From contig NZ_AKKE01000006.1 of assembly GCF_000281975.1 (NCBI RefSeq), positions 1 to 64,000 on the forward strand: 64,000 nucleotides of DNA, written 5' to 3'. The position numbers and the translations under genes were made by a program. The notes below the pieces were generated by a model, which saw only the letters and a list, made by a program, of their open reading frames with translations, made no database searches and was not told the DNA's origin. Each line of letters begins with the position of its first letter. The stretch's first letter is position 1. Shown here piece by piece: positions 1-9,776 of the stretch. Source of the DNA: Novosphingobium sp. AP12. GTDB lineage: Bacteria > Pseudomonadota > Alphaproteobacteria > Sphingomonadales > Sphingomonadaceae.

Positions 1-27
1 CGCCAGCCGCTTCTCGCTGGTTCCTGC

Positions 28-633
28 ATGAGCGATTTGTTCGACGACGTCTCCCGCCGTTTCGAGGCCGGTCATGCCGCCGCGCCTCCGGCGCTCTGGC
101 TCGATCCCCGCATCCACGAGGTCGAGAGCTTCAAGCCCGCTGCCGTGCTCATCGCCATCACTGAGCGAGCGGCGCCGGGCATGCTCCTGCTCCACCGCCC
201 CTCGACGATGCGCGCCCACCCCGGCCAGATCGCCTTCCCCGGCGGGCGCATCGATCCGGGCGAAACCGCCGTAGAGGCCGCCCTGCGCGAAGCCCATGAG
301 GAACTCGGCATCAAGGCCCAGGACGTGCGCGTGATCGGCACCAGCGACCTCTACCGCACCGGCAGCGGCTACGAGATCACCCCGGTGATCGCCGTCATCC
401 CTGCCGATCTCGAAATCCACCCTAACCCCGCCGAAGTCGCGCAGTGGTTCGAGGCCCCGGTCGACTTCGTGCTCGACCGCGCCAATCAGATGACCCGCAC
501 CGTCGAGTACGAGGAGCGCCAGCACAGCTTCGTCGAGATCACCTGGAGCGACGGGCGGCAGGACCACGTCATCTGGGGCGTCACCGGCGCCATCCTGCAC
601 AACCTAGCCGGAAGGCTGGACTGGCATGGTTGA
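28..633 (+). CDS. Nudix hydrolase, CoA pyrophosphatase type
   Basis: A 201-aa Nudix protein expected to hydrolyse CoA or another nucleoside diphosphate derivative in the cytoplasm. The Nudix box runs from about residue 73 to 95 (G73-x5-E79-x7-R87-E88-x2-E91-E92-x-G94). Just upstream, residues 53-73 carry the LLxHRPSxMRxHxGQIxFPGG signature that marks the CoA pyrophosphatase (UPF0035) subfamily. Its stop overlaps the start of the CCA-adding enzyme gene by 8 bases, so the two are probably translated together. The subfamily call is firm from motifs; the exact substrate is inferred. Confidence 0.9.
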   Translation: MSDLFDDVSRRFEAGHAAAPPALWLDPRIHEVESFKPAAVLIAITERAAPGMLLLHRPSTMRAHPGQIAFPGGRIDPGETAVEAALREAHEELGIKAQDVRVIGTSDLYRTGSGYEITPVIAVIPADLEIHPNPAEVAQWFEAPVDFVLDRANQMTRTVEYEERQHSFVEITWSDGRQDHVIWGVTGAILHNLAGRLDWHG

Positions 634-1798
634 ACGGCTCGAAGCCCCCTGGATGCAGCGCGAGGACCTCGCCGGCCTCGTCGCTGCGTTGGGGCCCGGC
701 AAGGCCCGCCACGTCGGCGGCTCGGTGCGCGACACGTTGCTCGGCCTGCCGGTGAAGGACATCGACATGGCAACGGTGCTGCGGCCCGAGGCGGTGATCG
801 AGCGCCTCAAGGCCGCCGGCATCCGCAGCGTGCCCACCGGCATCGAGCACGGCACCGTCACCGCCGTCCTGCCAGGCGGCCCGGTCGAGATCACCACACT
901 GCGCCACGACGTCTCCACCGACGGGCGCCGCGCGACCGTCGCCTTCGCGGACGACTGGCGCGAGGATGCCGCCCGGCGCGACTTCACGATCAACGCGCTC
1001 TACGCCGACCCGCTCACCGGCGAGATCTTCGACTGGTTCGGCGGACGCGACGATCTCGATGCCCGCCGCGTGCGCTTCATCGGCGACGCCCGCCAGCGTA
1101 TTCGCGAGGACCACCTGCGCATCCTGCGCTACTTCCGCTTCCAGGCCCGCTTCGGCTCGGTCCCGGCCGACGGGGAAGCGGAAAGCGCCTGCGCCGAACT
1201 CGCCGCAACGCTAAAGGGGCTGTCGCGCGAACGGGTGGGCATGGAGACGATGAACCTGCTCGGCCTGCCTGATCCCGGGCCAACGGTAATGCGCATGGCG
1301 CAGCTCGGCGTCTTGGCGGTGATCCTGCCCGAAGCCGATCCCGAGGGGCTGACGGCGCTTGTCACGGCCGAGACCTCGCAGCGGCACCAAGCCGACGCGA
1401 TACGCCGCTTGGCCGCACTGCTCCCCGCTCAGCCCGCGCTCGCCGAGCATGTTGCATCGCGCTTCCGCCTTTCCGCCGCCCAGAAGAAGCGGCTGGCGAC
1501 GGCGGCCGCACGCGACGGCGCTCCGGCCGACCCGCGCGCACTCGCCTACCGCATCGGCCGGGAACCGGCGCTCGACCGCCTGCTGATAGAGGGGGCGGAT
1601 ACTTCGCCGCTCAATGGCTGGGATGTCCCCCGGCTCCCACTCAAGGGCGGCGAGATCGTTGCACGCGGCGTCGGAGCCGGCCCGGAGGTCGCGCGGGTGC
1701 TCCGCACGGTCGAGGACGCCTGGATCGCCGAGGGGTTCCCGGGTGCCGCCCGCGTCGATGCCCTGCTCGACGAGGTGCTTTCGGAGGGCTCCGCTTGA
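626..1798 (+). CDS. cca: CCA tRNA nucleotidyltransferase
   Basis: A 390-aa class II tRNA nucleotidyltransferase / poly(A) polymerase-family enzyme that adds or repairs the 3'-CCA of tRNAs. The head-domain GGSVRDTLLG motif (about residue 31-40) is followed by the catalytic DxD in DIDMATV, then RRDFTINALY and the FDWFGGRDDL and REDHLRILRYFRF segments that bind nucleotide and start the neck domain. Length fits the alphaproteobacterial form without an HD domain. It overlaps the Nudix gene upstream, and its TGA overlaps the TTG start of the protease gene downstream, forming a tight operon. Confidence 0.93.
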   Translation: MVERLEAPWMQREDLAGLVAALGPGKARHVGGSVRDTLLGLPVKDIDMATVLRPEAVIERLKAAGIRSVPTGIEHGTVTAVLPGGPVEITTLRHDVSTDGRRATVAFADDWREDAARRDFTINALYADPLTGEIFDWFGGRDDLDARRVRFIGDARQRIREDHLRILRYFRFQARFGSVPADGEAESACAELAATLKGLSRERVGMETMNLLGLPDPGPTVMRMAQLGVLAVILPEADPEGLTALVTAETSQRHQADAIRRLAALLPAQPALAEHVASRFRLSAAQKKRLATAAARDGAPADPRALAYRIGREPALDRLLIEGADTSPLNGWDVPRLPLKGGEIVARGVGAGPEVARVLRTVEDAWIAEGFPGAARVDALLDEVLSEGSA

Positions 1799-2427
1799 AC
1801 CTGGCCGAGCTGGGCGGGTTCCTGTTCGACCAGCCTCTGATGACGCTGACGATCATCGCCATCCTGCTGGCGGTCGGCGCGGGCATGCTCGCCGCCACCC
1901 GGCCCCGGCTGGGACAGGCGATGCGCAATGCCGGCTACCTTGGGCTCGTGGCCGCGCTGCTGCTGACGGTGGCGCAGCTCGCCGGGCACAACAGCCGCTC
2001 CGATGCGGCCCTGCTGCTCGACCGCACCCGGCCCGCCGAAATCGTCGGCAGCGAAACCGTCATCGCCATGCGCGCGGATGGCCACTTCTGGGTCGAGGCG
2101 CAACTCAACGGCACACCGGTCGAGTTCCTGATCGACACCGGGGCGACCTACACCGGCGTCTCCCGCCGCGTCGCCGAGCGCGTAGGCCTGCGGCCGGACG
2201 CGAACGATGCGGGCGTAATCCTCGAAACCGCCAACGGTCCGATCGTCGCCCGCATGGCCGAGGCCGATTCGCTGCGGTTCGGCGGCATCCAGGCCAATGC
2301 CCTCCCCGTCGCCATCGGCCCCGACGGCGAGGTCGACACCAACGTCATCGGCATGAACCTGCTCTCGCGGCTGGGCGCCTGGCGCGTCGAGGAGAACCGG
2401 CTGATCCTGGTGCCCCGGCAGGGCTGA
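1795..2427 (+). CDS. TIGR02281-type retropepsin-like aspartic protease, copy 1
   Basis: A 210-aa membrane-anchored clan AA aspartic protease. Two hydrophobic helices occupy about residues 15-33 and 46-63. The single retropepsin active-site motif FLIDTGAT has DTG at 114-116, and the usual C-terminal block with NVIGMNLLSRL follows. One active-site half per chain implies function as a dimer, as in retropepsins. The start is a TTG overlapping the stop of the cca gene (TTGA), which implies translational coupling. A second, related copy lies 42 bases downstream. Physiological substrates of this family are not established. Confidence 0.85.
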   Translation: MNLAELGGFLFDQPLMTLTIIAILLAVGAGMLAATRPRLGQAMRNAGYLGLVAALLLTVAQLAGHNSRSDAALLLDRTRPAEIVGSETVIAMRADGHFWVEAQLNGTPVEFLIDTGATYTGVSRRVAERVGLRPDANDAGVILETANGPIVARMAEADSLRFGGIQANALPVAIGPDGEVDTNVIGMNLLSRLGAWRVEENRLILVPRQG

Positions 2428-2469
2428 CAGTCAGCGATCCGAAAGCTGGATCGTGCTAGAACCCCGCTC

Positions 2470-3117
2470 ATGGACCTCTCGCAAATCCTGAACTTCCTGG
2501 CCGGCCAGCCTCTGCTGGCGCTCGCCGTGGCGGGCATCACCGCCAGCATGCTCGGCGGACTGCTGCGCCGTCCCGCGCCGCTACTGGGCGGATTCGTGCG
2601 AGGCCTTGGCAATCTCGGCCTGCTGGCGGCGATGCTGCTGACGATCGCACAGGTCACGCGCCTGACCACCGGCGCCGACTTCGCCTTCCCGCAGCTCGGC
2701 ATCGAGCGTCAGACGGTCGAGGGCGGTGAGACGCGCGTGCCGATGCAGCCCGATGGCCACTTCTGGATCAGCGCCACGGTCAACGGCGTGAAGCGCGACT
2801 TCCTCGTCGATACCGGCGCCACGCTGACGGCCATCTCGCCCGCCACTGCAGAGGCGGCCAAGCTGAAGGCGAACGCGCTCAGCCGCTCGGTGCTGATGCG
2901 CACCGCCAACGGCACCGTCGAGGCGCAGCTGGCGACCATCGACGAACTGCGCATTGGCAGCGTGGTGGCGCGCGAACTCGACGCCGTGGTCGCCCCGGGA
3001 ATGGGCGACACGAACGTCATCGGCATGAACCTGCTCTCGCGCCTCGCCAGCTGGCGGGTGGAGGGCAGGACACTCATCCTGGTGCCGCATCACCCGCAGG
3101 AAGTGGACGAGACTTGA
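2470..3117 (+). CDS. TIGR02281-type retropepsin-like aspartic protease, copy 2
   Basis: A 215-aa paralogue of the preceding gene with the same layout: two N-terminal hydrophobic segments (about residues 13-30 and 47-62), the active site FLVDTGAT with DTG again at 114-116, and the C-terminal NVIGMNLLSRLASWRVEG block. The two copies align almost without gaps, so a tandem duplication is the simplest origin. An ATG start follows a short 42-base gap. Whether they form homo- or heterodimers cannot be told from sequence. Confidence 0.85.
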   Translation: MDLSQILNFLAGQPLLALAVAGITASMLGGLLRRPAPLLGGFVRGLGNLGLLAAMLLTIAQVTRLTTGADFAFPQLGIERQTVEGGETRVPMQPDGHFWISATVNGVKRDFLVDTGATLTAISPATAEAAKLKANALSRSVLMRTANGTVEAQLATIDELRIGSVVARELDAVVAPGMGDTNVIGMNLLSRLASWRVEGRTLILVPHHPQEVDET

Positions 3118-3120
3118 ATG

Positions 3121-3229
3121 CCACGTCGTCCTGGCAAACGCTGGGACCGCCGATAATCTTGAAGCGAAAGGCTCGAGAGCGGTGCCTGGAAACCTGCCGG
3201 CGATCCCAGCTTTCGCTGGGATGACGGTT
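3121..3229. repeat. Imperfect inverted repeat between convergent genes
   Basis: Arms at 3121-3151 and 3199-3229 are imperfect reverse complements; the right arm reads GATCCCAGCTTTCGCTGGGA and then TGACGG. The same CGTCATCCC/GGGATGACG theme recurs at 28,044-28,139, so this looks like a dispersed palindromic intergenic element. It sits between the converging aspartic protease and parC genes and may act as a terminator or mRNA-stabilising hairpin. Confidence 0.6.
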
Positions 3230-3239
3230 CGGCGACCGG

Positions 3240-5534
<2,295 letters not shown>

Positions 5535-5635
5535 GGCGGAACGCACTAGCAACACGATGGCCCGAGTGGAACTGCCGGAACCGAAGTTTTCCGCCGACCA
5601 TTCCCGTAGCATCCACCAACCCCAGGAGAATTGGC

Positions 5636-6184
5636 ATGGCAAATCGCGTGCTCATCATCGCAACCGACGGCTTCGAACAGTCTGAACTCACCGGCCCGCG
5701 TGACGCTTTGAACAAGGCCGGCATCGAAACCGTGGTCGCAAGCCCGGAGGCGGGCGAGATCAAGGGCTGGCAGCACACCGACTGGGGTGACCCTGTCAAA
5801 GTGGACCAGACTCTCGATGAGGTGGACGCAGAATCCTTCGACGCGCTGGTGCTACCGGGCGGGCAGATGAACCCCGACGTGCTGCGCATGAACGAAAAGG
5901 CCGTGGCGTTGGTGCGCAGCTTCGCGCAGGCAGGCAAGCCCGTCGCGGCAATCTGCCATGGCCCGTGGCTGCTGGTCGAGGCCGACCTTGTCCAAGGGCG
6001 CAGGGTCACCAGCTGGCCCTCGATCCGCACCGATCTTCGCAATGCGGGCGCGGACGTGGTCGACCAGGAAGTTGTCGTCGACGGCAATCTCATCACCAGC
6101 CGTAAACCGGACGACATCCCGGCGTTTTCGGAAGCGGTAATCAAGGCCGTGAAGGAACAGGTCGCCGCCGTCGCGGCTGCCTGA
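5636..6184 (+). CDS. DJ-1/PfpI family protein (type 1 GATase-like)
   Basis: A 182-aa protein of the PfpI/YhbO branch of the DJ-1 superfamily. The nucleophile elbow AAICHGPW places the conserved cysteine at C107, with E14 in the N-terminal DGFEQSE motif as its usual partner. [11 protein letters not shown] (71-81) is also typical. Members have been described as stress-protective glyoxalase/deglycase or peptidase enzymes; which applies here cannot be read from the sequence. It is divergent from parC. Confidence 0.88.
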   Translation: MANRVLIIATDGFEQSELTGPRDALNKAGIETVVASPEAGEIKGWQHTDWGDPVKVDQTLDEVDAESFDALVLPGGQMNPDVLRMNEKAVALVRSFAQAGKPVAAICHGPWLLVEADLVQGRRVTSWPSIRTDLRNAGADVVDQEVVVDGNLITSRKPDDIPAFSEAVIKAVKEQVAAVAAA

Positions 6185-6190
6185 ACGCCG

Positions 6191-6219
6191 CGTCGTCCCC
6201 GGCAGGTCCGGGGGCGACG
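6191..6219. terminator. Hairpin between converging genes
   Basis: CGTCGTCCCCGG at 6191-6202 pairs with CCGGGGGCGACG at 6208-6219 (11 of 12 positions) around a 5-base loop. It lies between the DJ-1 gene (+) and the ferredoxin gene (-). There is no long T-run, so it may be a weak or Rho-assisted terminator used from both sides. Confidence 0.5.
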
Positions 6220-6221
6220 GT

Positions 6222-6560
6222 TCAGCCGATCTGCATGTCGCGCACCACGCCCGGGATGCGCACCGCGAGCCCGTCGAGCGCCTCGGTCACCTCGATCTGG
6301 CACGACAGGCGGCTGGTGCGTCCCACCCCGGCGGCGAGGTCGAGCATGTCCTCCTCCTCCATCGAGGCGGGGGGCAGCTTGTCGAACCAGTCCGGCGAGA
6401 CGATGACATGGCAGGTGGAACAGGCCATCTGCCCCTCACACGTCCCTTCCAGCGGCATTCCCACGTTCTGCCCCACTTCGAGCAGCCGTGATCCGGGCTC
6501 GGCCTGTGCCGTGACCCGTGATCCATCTATGTTGACGAATAGCACGTTAACCAACGTCAT
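6222..6560 (-). CDS. 2Fe-2S ferredoxin, Isc/adrenodoxin type
   Basis: A 112-aa vertebrate/bacterial-type 2Fe-2S ferredoxin. The cluster ligands are C41, C47, C50 (C-x5-C-x2-C in CEGQMACSTC) and C87 in RLSCQIE. This spacing is typical of ferredoxins that serve Fe-S assembly or monooxygenases. It is the last gene of a minus-strand set with two cysteine desulfurases and its start overlaps the stop of the second one (ATGA), which supports a role in Fe-S cluster biogenesis. Confidence 0.9.
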   Translation of the reverse strand: MTLVNVLFVNIDGSRVTAQAEPGSRLLEVGQNVGMPLEGTCEGQMACSTCHVIVSPDWFDKLPPASMEEEDMLDLAAGVGRTSRLSCQIEVTEALDGLAVRIPGVVRDMQIG

Positions 6561-7636
6561 ACTCCCTGCGCCGCCGCAGCGGCTTCGATTTTGGCGCAGG
6601 CATCCTCGAGTTCCCCGGGATCAGTATATCTCCCAAATCCCAGACGGATAGAGGCTTTGGCCTGCCGATCGGACAGGCCGAGTGCGCGCAGGACGTGGCT
6701 GGGCCGGCCCGACCCGCTGGCGCAGGCCGATCCCGCCGAAAAGGCGACGTCCCGCACCTCCGACATCAGACGCGCCACGTCGACGCCGGCAAGGTGCAGG
6801 TTGAGATTGCCACGCCAACGCTGCGCGGCCGAACCGTTGAGTTCCCAGCGCGACAGGATCGCTCGCGCCCGGTCCCAGAGGGCGGCGACGTGGGTGGTAT
6901 CCGCCTCCATGCGCCGTATCGCCAAGGCCGCCGCTGCCCCGAAACCGGCGCAGAGCAGCGGGCTCAGCGTGCCCGAGCGCAGGCCCTGCTCCTGCCCGCC
7001 GCCCCGGATCAGCGGCGCGAGGTCGAGCCCGTCGCGCACCCACAGGGCGCCGATGCCCTTGGGGCCGTAGAGCTTGTGTGCGCTCACCGCGATGAGGTCG
7101 GCATGGGCGGGCCCGGCGATCTTCCCTGCGCCCTGCACCGCATCGCAGAGGAACAGCGCCCCGGCGGCGTGGGCGCGTTCGGCGAGGGCCTCGACCGGCT
7201 GGATCGTGCCGATCTCATTGTTGACTTGCATGACGGCGACGAGCTTCGTGTCCGGCCCGAGCGGAACTGTGGGATCGACGAGGCCTTTGCCGTCGACTGG
7301 CAGCACTCTAAACCCAGGGTCGATCGCCCGCGCCGTATCCAGCACGGCGGCATGCTCGATCGCCGAGACCGCCAGGCTGCGCGCCCCGCTACCGAGGATC
7401 GCGAGGTTGATCGCTTCGGTCGCGCCCGAGGTGAAGATCACCCGCCCGCCCGGCGGCAGCAGCGCCGCGACCTGTTCCCGCGCCACCTCGACGGCGGCGG
7501 CGGCGGCGCGGCCCGGACGGTGCGGGCTGTGCGGATTGGCAAAGCCGCTGGTCTCCGGGCCGCCGAGCCACGGCAGCATCGCCTCGCGCGCCTCGGGCGC
7601 CAGCGGGGTCGTGGCCTGGTAGTCGAGGTAGATCAT
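6557..7636 (-). CDS. Cysteine desulfurase, NifS/IscS-like (second of tandem pair)
   Basis: A 359-aa PLP-dependent class V aminotransferase-fold enzyme that removes sulfur from cysteine for Fe-S clusters or thio-modification. The PLP lysine is K188 in SAHKLYGPKGIGAL, and the persulfide cysteine is C305 in AGSACASG. The N-terminus MIYLDYQATTPLAPEA matches family starts; a longer frame to 7888 only adds shadow sequence from the neighbouring gene. Its ATG overlaps the TGA of the upstream desulfurase. It is somewhat shorter than the about 400-aa IscS of enterobacteria. Confidence 0.9.
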   Translation of the reverse strand: MIYLDYQATTPLAPEAREAMLPWLGGPETSGFANPHSPHRPGRAAAAAVEVAREQVAALLPPGGRVIFTSGATEAINLAILGSGARSLAVSAIEHAAVLDTARAIDPGFRVLPVDGKGLVDPTVPLGPDTKLVAVMQVNNEIGTIQPVEALAERAHAAGALFLCDAVQGAGKIAGPAHADLIAVSAHKLYGPKGIGALWVRDGLDLAPLIRGGGQEQGLRSGTLSPLLCAGFGAAAALAIRRMEADTTHVAALWDRARAILSRWELNGSAAQRWRGNLNLHLAGVDVARLMSEVRDVAFSAGSACASGSGRPSHVLRALGLSDRQAKASIRLGFGRYTDPGELEDACAKIEAAAAAQGV

Positions 7637-8691
7637 GCGTTCACCCTCGCCCAGACCTCGGCAAAGGCGTCGAGATCGTCGGGCGTGGTGTTCCAGCCCA
7701 TCGAGACGCGCACGGTGCGCCTGGCAAGGTCGGCATCGATGCCGAAGCCCTGCAGCACCCGGCTCTGCTTGAGCGTGCCCGAGGAACAGGCGCTCCCCGC
7801 CGAGATCGCGAAGCCCATCGCGTCCATGCGGATCAGCATCGCCGTCGCGGAGATCTTCGGAGCTGCGACCGCGAAGATGTGCGAGCACTGGATACCGGGC
7901 TGAAGCACTTCCCCGTGGTCAAAGAGGCAATTCTTGAAGTCGAAGCGCTGCTCCGCGCTGGTCGCCCAGTTTTCGATCCCGCCCGTCTCCAGCGCCGCCG
8001 CGAAGGCCAGCACGCCCGGCAGGTTCTCGGTGCCGGCGCGATAACCGCGCTCCTGCCCGCCGCTGGGCTCCAACATCGCGAAGTCGCGCACCAGCAGCGC
8101 GCCGATGCCGACGGGCCCGCCCAGCTTGTGCGCCGAGACGACCACCATGTCGGCGCCCGGCAAGGCGGCCTTGCCCGCAGACTGTGAACAGTCGGCCAGG
8201 AACAGCCCGCCGGCCTCGCGGACCTGCGCCACGACGGTGTCGTCCGGCAGCAGCACCGTGCCCGTTTCCGAATTGATCGACTGGACGGCAACTACCGCCC
8301 TGCCAGGCTCGCCCAGCGCGGCCGCCAGCGCTTCGCCATCGACCTCGCCGCCAACCACTGGAAGCACCTGCGCATCCGGCGCCGCGCGGAACACCGCGTC
8401 GTGCTCCACCGCCGATACCAGCCGGCGCTGTGCCTTCGCGCGGCCCATCCCGATCGCCAGCGCCTCGCTCGCGCCCGAGGTGAACAGCACTTCACCCTCC
8501 CAGCCGAGCGCCGCCTTCACCCTCGCCCGCGCATCCTCCAGCGCGGCGCGGGCAGCCCTGCCCGGCGCATGGGGGCTCGACGGATTGGCCCAGATCGCGG
8601 CGCCTTCCAGCCACGCACGCTGCGCGGCGGGCAGCATCGGCGTGGTCGCGGCATGGTCGAGATAGATGTGGGAAATGGCGGCGTCCTGCAA
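7633..8691 (-). CDS. Cysteine desulfurase family protein (first of tandem pair)
   Basis: A 352-aa homologue of the next gene. It retains the PLP lysine K189 (VSAHKLGGPVGIGALL) and the catalytic-loop cysteine C302 (AGSACSSGTLKQSR). The segment between about residues 235 and 280 is shorter and more divergent than in the neighbour, which may reflect a different partner. The stop overlaps the start of the second desulfurase, so the pair is almost certainly co-translated. It could be catalytic or act as a heteromeric partner. Confidence 0.87.
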   Translation of the reverse strand: MQDAAISHIYLDHAATTPMLPAAQRAWLEGAAIWANPSSPHAPGRAARAALEDARARVKAALGWEGEVLFTSGASEALAIGMGRAKAQRRLVSAVEHDAVFRAAPDAQVLPVVGGEVDGEALAAALGEPGRAVVAVQSINSETGTVLLPDDTVVAQVREAGGLFLADCSQSAGKAALPGADMVVVSAHKLGGPVGIGALLVRDFAMLEPSGGQERGYRAGTENLPGVLAFAAALETGGIENWATSAEQRFDFKNCLFDHGEVLQPGIQCSHIFAVAAPKISATAMLIRMDAMGFAISAGSACSSGTLKQSRVLQGFGIDADLARRTVRVSMGWNTTPDDLDAFAEVWARVNA

Positions 8692-8804
8692 AGTTGTCTT
8701 CGGAGCAATAGTTTCTATATAGCGGTCGTTCCCTTTTGCACTCCCGCGATGGCCGGCACGATGCCGCCGCGCGGGAGTTTCAACAAGTCAGGCCGCAAAC
8801 GCAC

Positions 8805-9461
8805 ATGCCCGCAGTCATCTTTCCCGGTCCCGAAGGTCGTCTCGAAGGTCGTTTCCAGCCGGCGCCGCGCCCGCGCGCGCCCGTGGCGATGATTCTCCAC
8901 CCGCACCCGCAGGCGGGCGGCACGATGAACGACCGCATCACCCAGCACCTCTACAAGACCTTCGTGGCGCGCGGCTTCGCGACGCTGCGCTTCAACTTCC
9001 GCGGCGTCGGCCGCAGCCAGGGCAGCTTCGACAACGGCATCGGCGAACTCTCCGACGCAGCCGCCGCGCTCGACTGGGTGCAGTCGATCCATCCCGAGGC
9101 GCAGACCACCTGGATCGCCGGCGTTTCGTTCGGCGCGCTGATCGGCATGCAGCTGCTGATGCGCCGCCCGGAGATCCGCGGCTTCATCTCGGTCGCCCCG
9201 CCGGCCAACATGTACGACTTCAGCTTCCTGGCGCCCTGCCCCGCCTCGGGCATCATCATCCAGGGCACCGGCGACACGGTGGTGACGCCCAACGCCGTGC
9301 AGAAGCTGGTCGACAAGCTGCGCACGCAGAAGCACATCACCATCCACCACGACGAGATCCCGCGCGCCAACCACTTCTTCGAGAACGAAGTGCCGGACCT
9401 CATGAAGTCGGTCGACAACTATCTCGACATGCGCCTCGCGCCGGATTGCCCGATCAAGTAA
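8805..9461 (+). CDS. Alpha/beta hydrolase
   Basis: A 218-aa alpha/beta-hydrolase. The oxyanion region HPHPQAGGTM (about 32-41), a FNFRGVGRSQG strand-loop and the nucleophile elbow GVSFGA (S108) are all present. The family is a small cytoplasmic serine hydrolase of unknown substrate. The ATG at 8805 is preferred over an upstream in-frame ATG at 8736 because the alignable part starts with MPAVIFPGPEG. It is divergent from the desulfurase operon. Confidence 0.85.
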   Translation: MPAVIFPGPEGRLEGRFQPAPRPRAPVAMILHPHPQAGGTMNDRITQHLYKTFVARGFATLRFNFRGVGRSQGSFDNGIGELSDAAAALDWVQSIHPEAQTTWIAGVSFGALIGMQLLMRRPEIRGFISVAPPANMYDFSFLAPCPASGIIIQGTGDTVVTPNAVQKLVDKLRTQKHITIHHDEIPRANHFFENEVPDLMKSVDNYLDMRLAPDCPIK

Positions 9462-9498
9462 TCCGCCGGGTTCGAGAGTTAAGGCAGGCGTCGGAGGA

Positions 9499-9711
9499 TC
9501 ACTCCGGCGCCTTTTCCTTTTGCGCCGCCTCGGAAAGCGAACGGCTGCCGGGCGTCGGCACTGTCCAGATGAAGATGTTCATCACCATCACCGCCGCAAG
9601 CACCAGCATCAGCACCGCCTGCTTGCGGTAGCCCCCGCGCCGAAACAGCACGACAGCGCCCAGTACGAGCGCGATGGCGGTCAGCACGAGCAGGGAAAGC
9701 GCGATATTCAT
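9499..9711 (-). CDS. Small two-helix membrane protein
   Basis: A 70-aa protein (72 if the ATG at 9717 is used) with two hydrophobic helices, about residues 3-22 and 31-50, separated by a basic RRGGYRKQ loop, then a short polar tail. No family is recognised. It converges on the alpha/beta hydrolase gene and is divergent from the DUF885 gene. Codon choice is GC-rich as in its neighbours, which supports a real gene. Confidence 0.6.
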   Translation of the reverse strand: MNIALSLLVLTAIALVLGAVVLFRRGGYRKQAVLMLVLAAVMVMNIFIWTVPTPGSRSLSEAAQKEKAPE

Positions 9712-9776
9712 GCGCACTTCCTAGCGCAGCTCGGCGCCGTTTGACAGTGTCGGCGAGCCCCGCCATCGTCCGCGCC

